Assembly (NCBI GenBank): GCA_900552075.1
Contig: URYL01000008.1
Location: 62,001 to 126,000 of the forward strand
Source: an uncultured Bacteroides sp.
GTDB lineage: Bacteria > Bacteroidota > Bacteroidia > Bacteroidales > Bacteroidaceae
Reading direction: 5' to 3'
DNA length: 64,000 nucleotides
The notes beneath the pieces are model-generated. The model saw only the letters and a list, made by a program, of their open reading frames with translations, searched no databases and was not told the DNA's origin. Of the stretch, positions 27,941 through 35,354 are shown in pieces (within the stretch, counting starts at the first letter, position 1; every line of letters starts with the position of its first letter). A program made the translations under genes and the position numbers.

Positions 27941-28477
27941 TTATTCAATCACTGTATAAATATCACGGTAGTTCCGGCCCAGCCCGTCATAGTCCAGTCC
28001 GTATCCCACAATAAAATCATTCGGGATGCGCATGGCCACGTAATGAATGTCCAAATCCACCTTCAGCTTGTCAGGTTTTACCAGCAGCGTGGCAATGCGG
28101 ATTTCTTTCGGCTGGCGCGCCTTCAGCGTTTCCAGCAGACGCTGCATGGTCAGTCCCGTGTCCACAATATCCTCCACGATGACAACCGTACGTCCCGTAA
28201 TGTCTTCGTTCAGGCCTACCAGTTCCTTCACCTTGCCCGTAGAAGCTGTTCCCTCGTACGATGCCAGTTTCACAAAAGAGACCTCACACGGAATCGTCAG
28301 ATGTTTCATCAAGTCGGCCGTAAACATGAACGAGCCATTCAACACACTCAGGAACAGCGGCTTCTCCCCCTCCAAATCACGATTGATTTCATCGGCTACA
28401 CGCGCCACTTCCTTCAAAATTTCCGCCTCCGGGATAAACGTCTTGAAACGTTTGTCTTTTATCTGAATCGTCTCCAT
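27941..28477 (-). CDS. hpt: Hypoxanthine phosphoribosyltransferase
   Basis: A 178-residue purine-salvage enzyme making IMP or GMP from hypoxanthine or guanine and PRPP. The PRPP loop VVIVEDIVDTGLT lies at residues 98-110; LSVLNGSFMFTADL near 43-56 is the second family motif. It is the first gene of the minus-strand operon hpt-adk-obgE-pgeF-B3/4-M23-small protein and has a promoter box at 28505. Confidence 0.94.
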   Translation of the reverse strand: METIQIKDKRFKTFIPEAEILKEVARVADEINRDLEGEKPLFLSVLNGSFMFTADLMKHLTIPCEVSFVKLASYEGTASTGKVKELVGLNEDITGRTVVIVEDIVDTGLTMQRLLETLKARQPKEIRIATLLVKPDKLKVDLDIHYVAMRIPNDFIVGYGLDYDGLGRNYRDIYTVIE

Positions 28478-28504
28478 GTTATGATGTAGTTTTTAGAAAT
28501 TGCG

Positions 28505-28512
28505 CAAATTTA
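28505..28512 (-). promoter_or_regulatory. -7 promoter box for hpt operon
   Basis: TAAATTTG on the minus strand, matching TAnnTTTG, 28 bases before the hpt ATG. No convincing -33 TTTG is visible. Confidence 0.55.
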
Positions 28513-28599
28513 CGGATTTTCCCTAAAACCGCCACACATCCCCCTGAGTATTTAAAGATATTTTCAATAGAACATATACACCATTCGGGGCTTTTTTCG

Positions 28600-28607
28600 T
28601 ACTTTTA
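28600..28607 (+). promoter_or_regulatory. Possible -7 box for the NAD(P)HX repair gene
   Basis: TACTTTTA differs from TAnnTTTG at the last base only and lies 28 bases before the ATG at 28635. Confidence 0.35.
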
Positions 28608-28634
28608 CCGACAAAATAGCTATTTATATATACA

Positions 28635-30152
28635 ATGAAAATTTTAAGTTGTACACAACAAAAAGAGGCCGATGCATATACCATCGCCCATGAATCTATA
28701 TTGTCAATCAACCTTATGGAAAAGGCAGCCGGACTGCTGGCAGAAGCCATCAGCAACCGTTGGGACAAATCGCACCGCATCATCGTCTTTGCCGGTCCGG
28801 GCAATAACGGAGGCGATGCCTTGGCTGTAGCCCGCATCCTCTTCCTGAAACATTATCCAGTAGAAGTCTACCTGTTCAACGTGAAAGGCGCCCTTTCCGA
28901 AGAATGCCTCACCAACGTGCAGCGTTTGAAAGAAAGCGGATTTGCCAACTACACGGAAGTCAGCAGCCAATTCGACCCTCCCCAGCTGGGCAGTCACGAC
29001 GTCATCGTGGACGGACTGTTCGGCTCCGGCCTCAACAAGCCGCTAAGTGGAGGATTTGCCGCCGTCGTGCAATACATCAACGCCTCCCCTTCCCAAGTAG
29101 TATCCATTGATATTCCTTCTGGACTGATGGGAGAAGACAATACCCACAACATCCGCCAGAACATCATCAAAGCTGATCTGACCCTGAGTATCCAGCTACC
29201 GAAACTCTCCTTCCTCTTTGCGGAGAATGCCGACGTGGTAGGCGAATGGCAGCTGCTTGACATCGGCATCAGCCGGGAATTCATTGAAAAAGCCAAGACC
29301 CCTTACCTCATTACCGAGGCGAATGAGGTAAGGGCAATTATCAAACCCCGGAAGAAGTTTGCCCATAAAGGCATGTTCGGCCACGGTCTGCTGATAGCTG
29401 GTTCCTACGGTATGGGAGGAGCTGCCCTGCTGGCCTCAAAGGCCTGCCTTCGCTCGGGCATCGGCCTGCTCACCGTACACACCCCTGTCTGCAACCACCT
29501 CCTGCTTCAAAGCAACGTACCTGAAGCCATGGTACAAGACGATGTACACGACCGCTACTTTGCCGAAGCAGCCGACCTCGACAATTTCCAGGCCGTAGCC
29601 ATCGGTCCGGGACTGGGACAGGAAGAAGTGACCGTACAGGCCCTCTTCGACCAAATCAGCAACTGCTACATTCCTTTGGTACTCGATGCGGACGCCTTGA
29701 ATATTTTCAGCAACTACCGCAACTACCTGACCCGTATTCCACGCCACAGTATCCTCACCCCGCACGTGAAGGAACTGGAGCGCATCATCGGCCGTTGCAG
29801 CAACAGCTTCGAACGGTTGTCCAAAGCCAAAGAACTGGCTGCCTATCTGCAATGCTACATCGTGCTGAAAGGCGCATGGACTGCTGTCATCACTCCCGAC
29901 GGGGAGACCTATTTCAACCCTACAGGCAATCCGGGCATGGCGACTGCCGGCAGCGGAGACGTACTGACAGGCATCATCCTCTCTCTCCTTTCACAAGGAT
30001 ACACACAGGAAGAGGCCTGCCGTCTAGGAGTTTACGTACATGGACTCGCCGGTGACATAGCCTGCCAGCACAAAGGAGTGATCAGCATGACTTCAGGCGA
30101 CATCGTAGAAGCTCTGCCCGAAGCATGGAAACAACTAATGGAAACTAAATGA
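28635..30152 (+). CDS. nnr: Bifunctional NAD(P)HX epimerase / ADP-dependent dehydratase
   Basis: A 505-residue two-domain repair enzyme that restores damaged, hydrated NADH and NADPH. The N-terminal YjeF_N epimerase domain (about 1-215) shows FAGPGNNGGDALAVAR at 52-67. The C-terminal ribokinase-like dehydratase domain (about 225-500) shows KGMFGHGLLIAGSYGMGGAA and the ATP/ADP site GMATAGSGDVLTG near 434-446. The fused form is usual. Its stop overlaps a possible start of the next gene. Confidence 0.94.
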   Translation: MKILSCTQQKEADAYTIAHESILSINLMEKAAGLLAEAISNRWDKSHRIIVFAGPGNNGGDALAVARILFLKHYPVEVYLFNVKGALSEECLTNVQRLKESGFANYTEVSSQFDPPQLGSHDVIVDGLFGSGLNKPLSGGFAAVVQYINASPSQVVSIDIPSGLMGEDNTHNIRQNIIKADLTLSIQLPKLSFLFAENADVVGEWQLLDIGISREFIEKAKTPYLITEANEVRAIIKPRKKFAHKGMFGHGLLIAGSYGMGGAALLASKACLRSGIGLLTVHTPVCNHLLLQSNVPEAMVQDDVHDRYFAEAADLDNFQAVAIGPGLGQEEVTVQALFDQISNCYIPLVLDADALNIFSNYRNYLTRIPRHSILTPHVKELERIIGRCSNSFERLSKAKELAAYLQCYIVLKGAWTAVITPDGETYFNPTGNPGMATAGSGDVLTGIILSLLSQGYTQEEACRLGVYVHGLAGDIACQHKGVISMTSGDIVEALPEAWKQLMETK

Positions 30153-30160
30153 CAGACAAT

Positions 30161-31195
30161 ATGAAAAGAGGAATCATCGCATTGGGACTGCTGGCCTCTC
30201 TGAGTGCCTACTCCCAGGAAAGCTACGTACCGCAGGAAGGTGAAGGTATCGTTTATTTCCTGCCCAAGACCAAAGTAGCCATCGACATCGTTGCCACGAA
30301 AGTAGATTATCAGCCAGGCGACTTCTGCCTCTATGCCAGCCGATATCTGCGGTTGAACAACATCGGTACAAAGCCTGATACTCATTGGGAAATCAAAGAC
30401 ATCCACGTACGCCTGGCTGGAGTGCCCGACTCTACCAAAGCCTATATCATGAAGCTGAAAGACAAAAGTGTGGCTTCCAACATAGAACTGACAGACAAGG
30501 GCATCGTAAAAGCTATCAACACCACTTCTACCGAGAAAGAATCCCTTCCCGATTACAAGCTGGAAACACCCCAGCAGCATGAAGATGCCCGGAAATATAT
30601 GACGGAAGACATTCTGATGGCCGGTTCCAGTGCCAAGATGGCTGAACTGACTGCTCGGGAAATCTATAACATCCGCGACAGCAAGAATCTTATCCTGCGC
30701 GGACAAGCGGACACCATGCCTAAAGACGGAGCTTCCCTGCAACTGGTCATCGACCAACTCAACAAACAAGAGAAAGCACTGATGCAAGCCTTTACCGGCA
30801 TCACCGACCGCACAGACAAAATCTTTACCATTCTGGTAGAACCGGGAGAAAACGTGAAAGAACAAATCGCCGCACGCTTCTCCACCCAGTTGGGAGTGCT
30901 CCCCACCAATAACCTCGCCGGAGACCCGATTTACGTTTCCGTACGCAACACCTCAAGCCTGCCCGTATCGGAAGACGGCAAGAAGAAGAAAAAAGACGGT
31001 ATCATCTACAACGTACCGGGCAAAGGAAAAGTCACCGTCACCTATCAGGGCAAGAAGCTTTTCGATGACGAGATGTCGTTTACCCAGTTCGGCTATACCG
31101 AAGTGCTGGTAGACGGCCTGTTTGACAAGAAAGTCAATACTCGTGTCATTTTCAACCCTACTACGGGTGGAATCGTGAAAATTGACAAGGACTGA
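30161..31195 (+). CDS. DUF4831 family exported protein
   Basis: A 344-residue protein with signal peptide MKRGIIALGLLASLSAYSQ and the DUF4831 body (VYFLPKTKVAIDIVATKV, YASRYLRLNNIGTKPDTHWE in part). The family is confined to Bacteroidetes and of unknown function; it is predicted to be periplasmic. An ATG at 30149 overlapping the nnr stop (ATGA) would add four residues; I prefer 30161 because the signal peptide then starts with a basic region. It ends before a strong terminator. Confidence 0.82.
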   Translation: MKRGIIALGLLASLSAYSQESYVPQEGEGIVYFLPKTKVAIDIVATKVDYQPGDFCLYASRYLRLNNIGTKPDTHWEIKDIHVRLAGVPDSTKAYIMKLKDKSVASNIELTDKGIVKAINTTSTEKESLPDYKLETPQQHEDARKYMTEDILMAGSSAKMAELTAREIYNIRDSKNLILRGQADTMPKDGASLQLVIDQLNKQEKALMQAFTGITDRTDKIFTILVEPGENVKEQIAARFSTQLGVLPTNNLAGDPIYVSVRNTSSLPVSEDGKKKKKDGIIYNVPGKGKVTVTYQGKKLFDDEMSFTQFGYTEVLVDGLFDKKVNTRVIFNPTTGGIVKIDKD

Positions 31196-31221
31196 TTCTA
31201 TCAGAATTTATAAAGATTAGG

Positions 31222-31264
31222 AATCCCGTTCTCTGTGTACAATACCGGAGAACGGGATTTTTTG
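31222..31264. terminator. Terminator after DUF4831
   Basis: The arms AATCCCGTTCTC and GAGAACGGGATT are perfectly complementary, with a 16-base loop and a run of T after the right arm. Confidence 0.85.
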
Positions 31265-31423
31265 TTGCCCAATTATCATTTGACTGCAAAGTTACATATC
31301 AGGCTACTGCAAAGACTAAACTTTTACATGGAATCCACATTTCCCGAACAAAGATTATTTACTCAAGCAACTCTTTTATAAATCTCTATTTCTCAAGTCA
31401 TTTTCCTTCAATCACAAGTGGAA

Positions 31424-31517
31424 ATTCTCTGTTTCACACTGTGGAATATAAAAACCACAGTGTGGGATACATATCTCACACTGTGAAATACAAATCCCAC
31501 ACTGTGAAACAGAGAAT
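31424..31517. repeat. Four palindromic sites at exact 21-bp period, nested inverted repeat
   Basis: Four copies of CACA(C/G)TGTG have centres at 31439, 31460, 31481 and 31502, exactly 21 bases apart. Flanking bases extend each towards TTTCACANTGTGAAA. Site 2 has a G centre and pairs perfectly with site 3; the outer sites 1 and 4 pair with one mismatch, and the pairing extends outward through ATTCTCTGTTTCACA (31424-31438) and its complement (31503-31517). The whole can fold as one nested hairpin of about 94 bases. Confidence 0.88.
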
Positions 31518-31598
31518 CTATAAAGACGTTTTTATAAAATTGTATCTGTCACTACACATATTTTTTAGAGGTAACAAAAAGTTACAAAAATCATCTGT

Positions 31599-31620
31599 TT
31601 TCCTCTTTATAAAGAGGAAA
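31599..31620. promoter_or_regulatory. Perfect 22-bp palindrome, possible operator of psd-pssA
   Basis: The half site TTTCCTCTTTA (31599-31609) is followed directly by its exact reverse complement (31610-31620). It ends 32 bases before the -33 box of the psd promoter, a position suited to a dimeric regulator. Confidence 0.5.
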
Positions 31621-31652
31621 TCTTCACCCTGAACCGTTTTTCTGTTTCTATA

Positions 31653-31686
31653 ATTTGCAGAGTTCTTAAAATAGCCCTATCTTCGC
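31653..31686 (+). promoter_or_regulatory. Bacteroides-type promoter for psd-pssA
   Basis: TTTG (31653-31656) and TATCTTCG (31679-31686) are separated by 22 bases, near the -33/-7 consensus. A second -7-like TAACTTTG lies at 31701-31708, only two bases before the first in-frame ATG; if that one is used the start would be the ATG at 31720. Confidence 0.5.
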
Positions 31687-31710
31687 ACGATAAAAACATG
31701 TAACTTTGTT

Positions 31711-32406
31711 ATGACCCGAATGAACAAAATAAAGAAACTAAAAAAAATCCGACTCCACCACGAAGGAACTCACATACTGATTACCAGTGCAATTTTGTTA
31801 ATCCTCATAAATGCAGCTTTGTATTGGGGAATAGAATGCAAAATACCATTCTATCTGGTAGCCCTCATAAGCCTCATTGTCTACGGACTGATGGTCAACT
31901 TTTTCCGCTGCCCGATACGCTTGTTTAAAGGGGATACAGAAAAAACAGTCGTAGCACCGGCCGACGGACATGTGGTAGTCATTGAAGAAGTGGACGAACA
32001 TGAATATTTCCATGACCGTCGACTGATGATTTCTATCTTCATGGGGATTACAAACGTACATGCCAACTGGTATCCGGTAGACGGGGTGGTAAAGCATGTG
32101 GACCACCACAACGGACGTTTCATGAAAGCCTGGCTGCCAAAAGCCAGCACAGAAAACGAGCGTTCGATGGTCGTCATTGACACGCCGGATGGTCATACGG
32201 TGATGGCCCGTCAGATTGCAGGAGCCGTAGCTCGACGCATTGTCACTTATGCGGTACCGGGAGAGGATTGCTACATTGACGAGCACATGGGATTCATCAA
32301 GTTCGGGTCGCGAGTAGATGTGTATTTGCCACTCGGAACAAAAGCCTGTGTCACAATGGGACAGAAAACGACTGGTAATGAAACAGTGATTGCCCGTCTG
32401 CCCTAA
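31711..32406 (+). CDS. psd: Phosphatidylserine decarboxylase, short (archaeal-type) form
   Basis: A 231-residue membrane-anchored enzyme that converts phosphatidylserine to phosphatidylethanolamine. Two N-terminal hydrophobic helices (about 22-65) precede the catalytic region with VVAPADGHVVV (80-90), MISIFMGITNVHANWYPVDG (106-125) and the self-cleavage site FGS (G199-S200) where the pyruvoyl group forms. An alternative start is the ATG at 31720 (MNKIKKL). It pairs with pssA 39 bases downstream, giving consecutive steps of phospholipid synthesis. Confidence 0.92.
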   Translation: MTRMNKIKKLKKIRLHHEGTHILITSAILLILINAALYWGIECKIPFYLVALISLIVYGLMVNFFRCPIRLFKGDTEKTVVAPADGHVVVIEEVDEHEYFHDRRLMISIFMGITNVHANWYPVDGVVKHVDHHNGRFMKAWLPKASTENERSMVVIDTPDGHTVMARQIAGAVARRIVTYAVPGEDCYIDEHMGFIKFGSRVDVYLPLGTKACVTMGQKTTGNETVIARLP

Positions 32407-32445
32407 CCTGAAAAGAAAAATCTACACCTTATTTATATATAATAT

Positions 32446-33150
32446 ATGGCTCACGCGATTATCCGGAATATCCCCAACACGATTACCAGCTGTAACCTGT
32501 TTTGTGGATGCATAGCCTGCTACATGGCTTTCCATAGCAAATATGAATGGGCACTGCTTTTCATCGTATTGGGAGCGGTATTCGATTTCTTCGACGGAAT
32601 GACAGCCCGCCTGTTGCATGTATCGTCTCCCATCGGGAAAGAACTGGACTCGCTGGCTGACGATGTGACTTTTGGACTGGCACCGGCAGCCATTGCCTTC
32701 TCCCTGTTCAAGGAGGTACATTATCCGGATTTTCTCCTTCCTCTGTCGGACATCATGCCCTATACAGCCTTTCTGATTTCCGTATTCTCCGCTCTGCGAC
32801 TGGCCAAGTTCAACTTGGACGAACGCCAGACCAGCTCGTTCATCGGTATGCCAACTCCGGCCAATGCCTTGTTCTGGGGCTCACTCACTGTAGGAGCACA
32901 CGACTTTCTGGTTTCTGACAATTTCAATGCCCTATACCTGTTTATTCTGGTCCTTGTCATGTCATTGCTGCTGGTAGCCGAACTGCCCATGTTCTCTCTG
33001 AAATTTAAGGATTTGTCATGGGGACACAACAAGATAAGCTATATCTTCCTGATTGTCAGTATCCCGCTGCTGATTATCTTCCAATTGAGCGGATTTGCGG
33101 CAGTCATCGTATGGTATATTATTTTGTCTTTGCTGACACGCAAAAAATAG
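32446..33150 (+). CDS. pssA: CDP-diacylglycerol--serine O-phosphatidyltransferase
   Basis: A 234-residue integral membrane enzyme that makes phosphatidylserine from CDP-diacylglycerol and serine. The CDP-alcohol phosphotransferase signature is complete: D50-G51, A54-R55, G64, D68 and D72 in DGMTARLLHVSSPIGKELDS. About eight helices. Its product is the substrate of the upstream psd, so the two form a phosphatidylethanolamine operon. Confidence 0.94.
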   Translation: MAHAIIRNIPNTITSCNLFCGCIACYMAFHSKYEWALLFIVLGAVFDFFDGMTARLLHVSSPIGKELDSLADDVTFGLAPAAIAFSLFKEVHYPDFLLPLSDIMPYTAFLISVFSALRLAKFNLDERQTSSFIGMPTPANALFWGSLTVGAHDFLVSDNFNALYLFILVLVMSLLLVAELPMFSLKFKDLSWGHNKISYIFLIVSIPLLIIFQLSGFAAVIVWYIILSLLTRKK

Positions 33151-33202
33151 GTAGGGAAATTGTGGCACGTTTTTTGTTTCTTCTAATTAAAAACGAAAGA
33201 AA

Positions 33203-33481
33203 ATGTTCCATATTTTAGGCTTTATATTTTTCATCATATTAATCGTCCTGCTCATCGGACTGTTCATTCTGTCCAGAGTTGTCGGCATGATATTCGGATT
33301 CAAACGCCGTATGCAACGCAACGGTTCTTCCCAACGGACCACCTATTCCTCCGGTTCCAGTCAGCCACAGGAAGATAGCTTCGACTCTTATTCCAATGAA
33401 GGAAATACCTCCGTACGCCAACGGAAAAAGATTTTCGACAAAGAAGAAGGGGAATACGTGGATTTCGAAGAAATCAAATAA
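33203..33481 (+). CDS. DUF4834 family small membrane protein
   Basis: A 92-residue protein with one N-terminal transmembrane helix (about 4-32), a serine/glutamine-rich linker and a conserved tail KKIFDKEEGEYVDFEEIK. The DUF4834 family is Bacteroidetes-specific and without known function. It follows pssA by 52 bases, probably on the same transcript, and ends seven bases before the convergent tadA. Confidence 0.8.
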   Translation: MFHILGFIFFIILIVLLIGLFILSRVVGMIFGFKRRMQRNGSSQRTTYSSGSSQPQEDSFDSYSNEGNTSVRQRKKIFDKEEGEYVDFEEIK

Positions 33482-33487
33482 CACTTT

Positions 33488-33922
33488 TCATCTTCTCTTT
33501 CGGAAGAAGTCTTTCATCAATCCGGCGCACTCGTCGGACAACACCCCTTTTACGACCACCGTCTTAGGGTGCAAGGCTTGCGGCGCATACCGCTGATACC
33601 CTCTTTTCTCGTCTTCTGCCCCGAATACGAGACGCCCGACCTGTGCCCAAGCAATCGCCCCGGCACACATCACGCAAGGTTCCACCGTGACATACAGGGT
33701 ACAGTCATTCAAGTATTTCGCCCCCAATGCATTGGCGGCTGCCGTCACTGCCTGCATCTCCGCATGCGCCGTCACATCGTGCAAGGTCTCGGTCAGGTTA
33801 TGCGCACGTGCAATGATGCGGTCCCGACAAACCACTACGGCCCCCACAGGTACCTCGCCTCGGTCTGCGGCCCGTGCAGCCTCAGCCAGCGCTTGTTTCA
33901 TGTAAAAAGAATCGTCTGCCAT
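33488..33922 (-). CDS. tadA: tRNA-specific adenosine(34) deaminase
   Basis: A 144-residue zinc deaminase that makes inosine at the wobble position of tRNA-Arg(ACG). Zinc and catalytic residues: H53 and E55 in TAHAEMQA, C83 and C86 in PCVMC. Length is standard. It starts two bases after the stop of a small upstream gene, so the two are cotranscribed. Confidence 0.94.
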   Translation of the reverse strand: MADDSFYMKQALAEAARAADRGEVPVGAVVVCRDRIIARAHNLTETLHDVTAHAEMQAVTAAANALGAKYLNDCTLYVTVEPCVMCAGAIAWAQVGRLVFGAEDEKRGYQRYAPQALHPKTVVVKGVLSDECAGLMKDFFRKRR

Positions 33923-33924
33923 GG

Positions 33925-34158
33925 TTATCTGCGCATGTCATGCTCCTTGAAAAGCGTGGGATAATCGTCTTCCATATTCTGATGAATAAAGGACAAAACC
34001 GTCTCGCGAAGCCAGCGTGCCTTGTTGGTTATCTGATACTTCTCCAGATAACGGTCCACAATCCGCACCTCTTCTTCGCTCATCAAGCAAACCATCCGCT
34101 GACGGCGGGGAGGATTGCTGACTGGTACTTTCTTTCTTTTTTTCCCGCAATTTACCAT
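33925..34158 (-). CDS. Small ribbon-helix-helix-like protein
   Basis: A 77-residue protein with a basic N-terminus (KKRKKVPVSNPPRRQR) and a region RMVCLMSEEEVRIVDRYLEK followed by ARWLRETVLSFIHQNM. The order beta-strand, helix, helix looks like a CopG/MetJ-type ribbon-helix-helix, known for DNA binding as a dimer. I infer, rather than recognise, this fold. It is cotranscribed with tadA and divergent from yraN, with -7 boxes on both strands between 34167 and 34216. Confidence 0.55.
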   Translation of the reverse strand: MVNCGKKRKKVPVSNPPRRQRMVCLMSEEEVRIVDRYLEKYQITNKARWLRETVLSFIHQNMEDDYPTLFKEHDMRR

Positions 34159-34166
34159 TTGTCCTG

Positions 34167-34174
34167 CAAAATTA
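34167..34174 (-). promoter_or_regulatory. -7 promoter box for the small gene and tadA
   Basis: TAATTTTG on the minus strand, matching TAnnTTTG, only nine bases before the ATG at 34158, so the transcript would be nearly leaderless. Confidence 0.5.
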
Positions 34175-34208
34175 GCGTATTCTGTTAAAATTGAAGCATA
34201 AAAATGCG

Positions 34209-34216
34209 TATTTTTG
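34209..34216 (+). promoter_or_regulatory. -7 promoter box for yraN, decides the start
   Basis: TATTTTTG fits TAnnTTTG. It lies inside the longest open frame (from an ATG at 34204), so the first codons of that frame are promoter, not protein, and translation should begin at the ATG at 34231. Confidence 0.6.
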
Positions 34217-34230
34217 CAAAAAAGCAGAAA

Positions 34231-34599
34231 ATGGCACTACATAATGAACTGGGAAAAGAAGGAGAAGCTGCCGCAATGGCTTATCTGACTGAAAAAGGAT
34301 ATGAAATCAGGCACCGGGACTGGCACTCCGGGCACCGCGATCTGGACATCGTGGCGCAAAAAGACAATACCCTGGTCATCGTGGAAGTGAAAACCAGAAG
34401 GGACGACCGCTTCGGACAGCCGGAAGAAGCCGTGGACAACCGGAAAATACGGAACATTGTGGCTTCTGCTGATGCATATGTCCGGAAATTCGCCATCGAC
34501 CTTCCTGTCCGCTTCGACCTCATTACCGTGGTGGGGATACAGCCTCCTTTCCGGATAGAACACATCGAGGATGCTTTCTTCCCGCCTGTGTGGAACTAA
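34231..34599 (+). CDS. yraN: YraN family nuclease-fold protein (UPF0102)
   Basis: A 122-residue protein with the family signature: LGKEGEAAAMAYLTEKGYEI, then RDLDIVAQKDNTLVIVEVKTR, which has the D...E-x-K pattern of Holliday-junction-resolvase-like and restriction nucleases. The cellular role is unknown. Length with this start equals the usual 115-125 residues, and the promoter position supports it. birA follows 17 bases later. Confidence 0.88.
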   Translation: MALHNELGKEGEAAAMAYLTEKGYEIRHRDWHSGHRDLDIVAQKDNTLVIVEVKTRRDDRFGQPEEAVDNRKIRNIVASADAYVRKFAIDLPVRFDLITVVGIQPPFRIEHIEDAFFPPVWN

Positions 34600-34616
34600 T
34601 TAATGCATAAAAAGTC

Positions 34617-35354
34617 ATGAAATATCCCGAACCTATTGTACTGGCAGAAACCACTTCTACCAACTCTTATTTGTCGGACCTTTGCAACGTGCAGACGTGT
34701 CCGGAACTGACCAGCGTATATTCTTCTTTCCAGTCGGCCGGCCGCGGGCAGAGAGGTAACAACTGGGAATCGGAAGCAGGCAAGAACCTGCTTTTCAGCT
34801 TTGTGCTGTATCCGGAATTTCTGGAGGCACACCGCCAGTTCTATCTGTCACAGGTCACTGCCCTGGCCTTGTATGATGTACTGTCAAGTTATACGGAAGG
34901 CATCTCCATCAAATGGCCCAACGATATCTACTGGAAAGACCAAAAGATTTGCGGCACCCTGATTGAGAATGACCTGACCGGCATCCACATCAGCCGTTCC
35001 ATCTCGGGCACCGGGGTCAACTTGAACCAGGAACGTTTCTACAGCGATGCTCCCAATCCGGTTTCCTTATGCCAGATTACGGGCAACCGGTACGACGTCC
35101 GTGAGATTTTAGAGCAAATCATGGACAAGGTCGCCGACTATTACCAACGACTGAAGGAAGGACAAACGAACTTGCTGGAAGCGCGTTACCAGGAAGCCCT
35201 CTATCGCAAAGAAGGCTTACACCCGTTCCAAGACAAAAACGGACAGTTCCAGGCCCGTATCGTGGACATCGAACCCAACGGTCGCCTGATATTGGAAGAC
35301 GCACAAGAAAACATAAGAGGTTATTTATTCAAGGAAGTGGAGTACATCTTATGA
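34617..35354 (+). CDS. birA: Biotin--[acetyl-CoA-carboxylase] ligase
   Basis: A 245-residue enzyme that attaches biotin to carboxylase carrier proteins. GRGQRG at 42-47 is the biotinyl-AMP loop; KWPNDI at 99-104 and CGTLIEN near 112 complete the active site. There is no N-terminal helix-turn-helix, so it is the monofunctional type and not a repressor. Its end overlaps the next gene by four bases (ATGA). Confidence 0.92.
   Translation: MKYPEPIVLAETTSTNSYLSDLCNVQTCPELTSVYSSFQSAGRGQRGNNWESEAGKNLLFSFVLYPEFLEAHRQFYLSQVTALALYDVLSSYTEGISIKWPNDIYWKDQKICGTLIENDLTGIHISRSISGTGVNLNQERFYSDAPNPVSLCQITGNRYDVREILEQIMDKVADYYQRLKEGQTNLLEARYQEALYRKEGLHPFQDKNGQFQARIVDIEPNGRLILEDAQENIRGYLFKEVEYIL

Larger units (their letters stand above)
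31196..31710. other. 515-base gene-free region with terminator, repeat array, palindrome and promoter
   Basis: Between DUF4831 and psd I find, in order, a terminator, about 160 bases of AT-rich sequence with a repeated CTGCAAAG (two copies near 31283 and 31309), a four-site phased palindrome array, a small hairpin GTAAC/GTTAC (31571-31585), a perfect 22-bp palindrome and the psd promoter. A 63-codon open frame across the array is not a gene: it is made of repeat sequence and has no plausible start signal. Confidence 0.7.

Noticed and set aside
31441..31632. 63-codon open frame over the second palindrome array
   Set aside because: The sequence is repeat-derived (YISHTVKYKSHTVK), starts inside the repeat and has no ribosome site.
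34204..34230. Upstream ATG for yraN
   Set aside because: The -7 box TATTTTTG lies within these codons, so they are unlikely to be transcribed as message.
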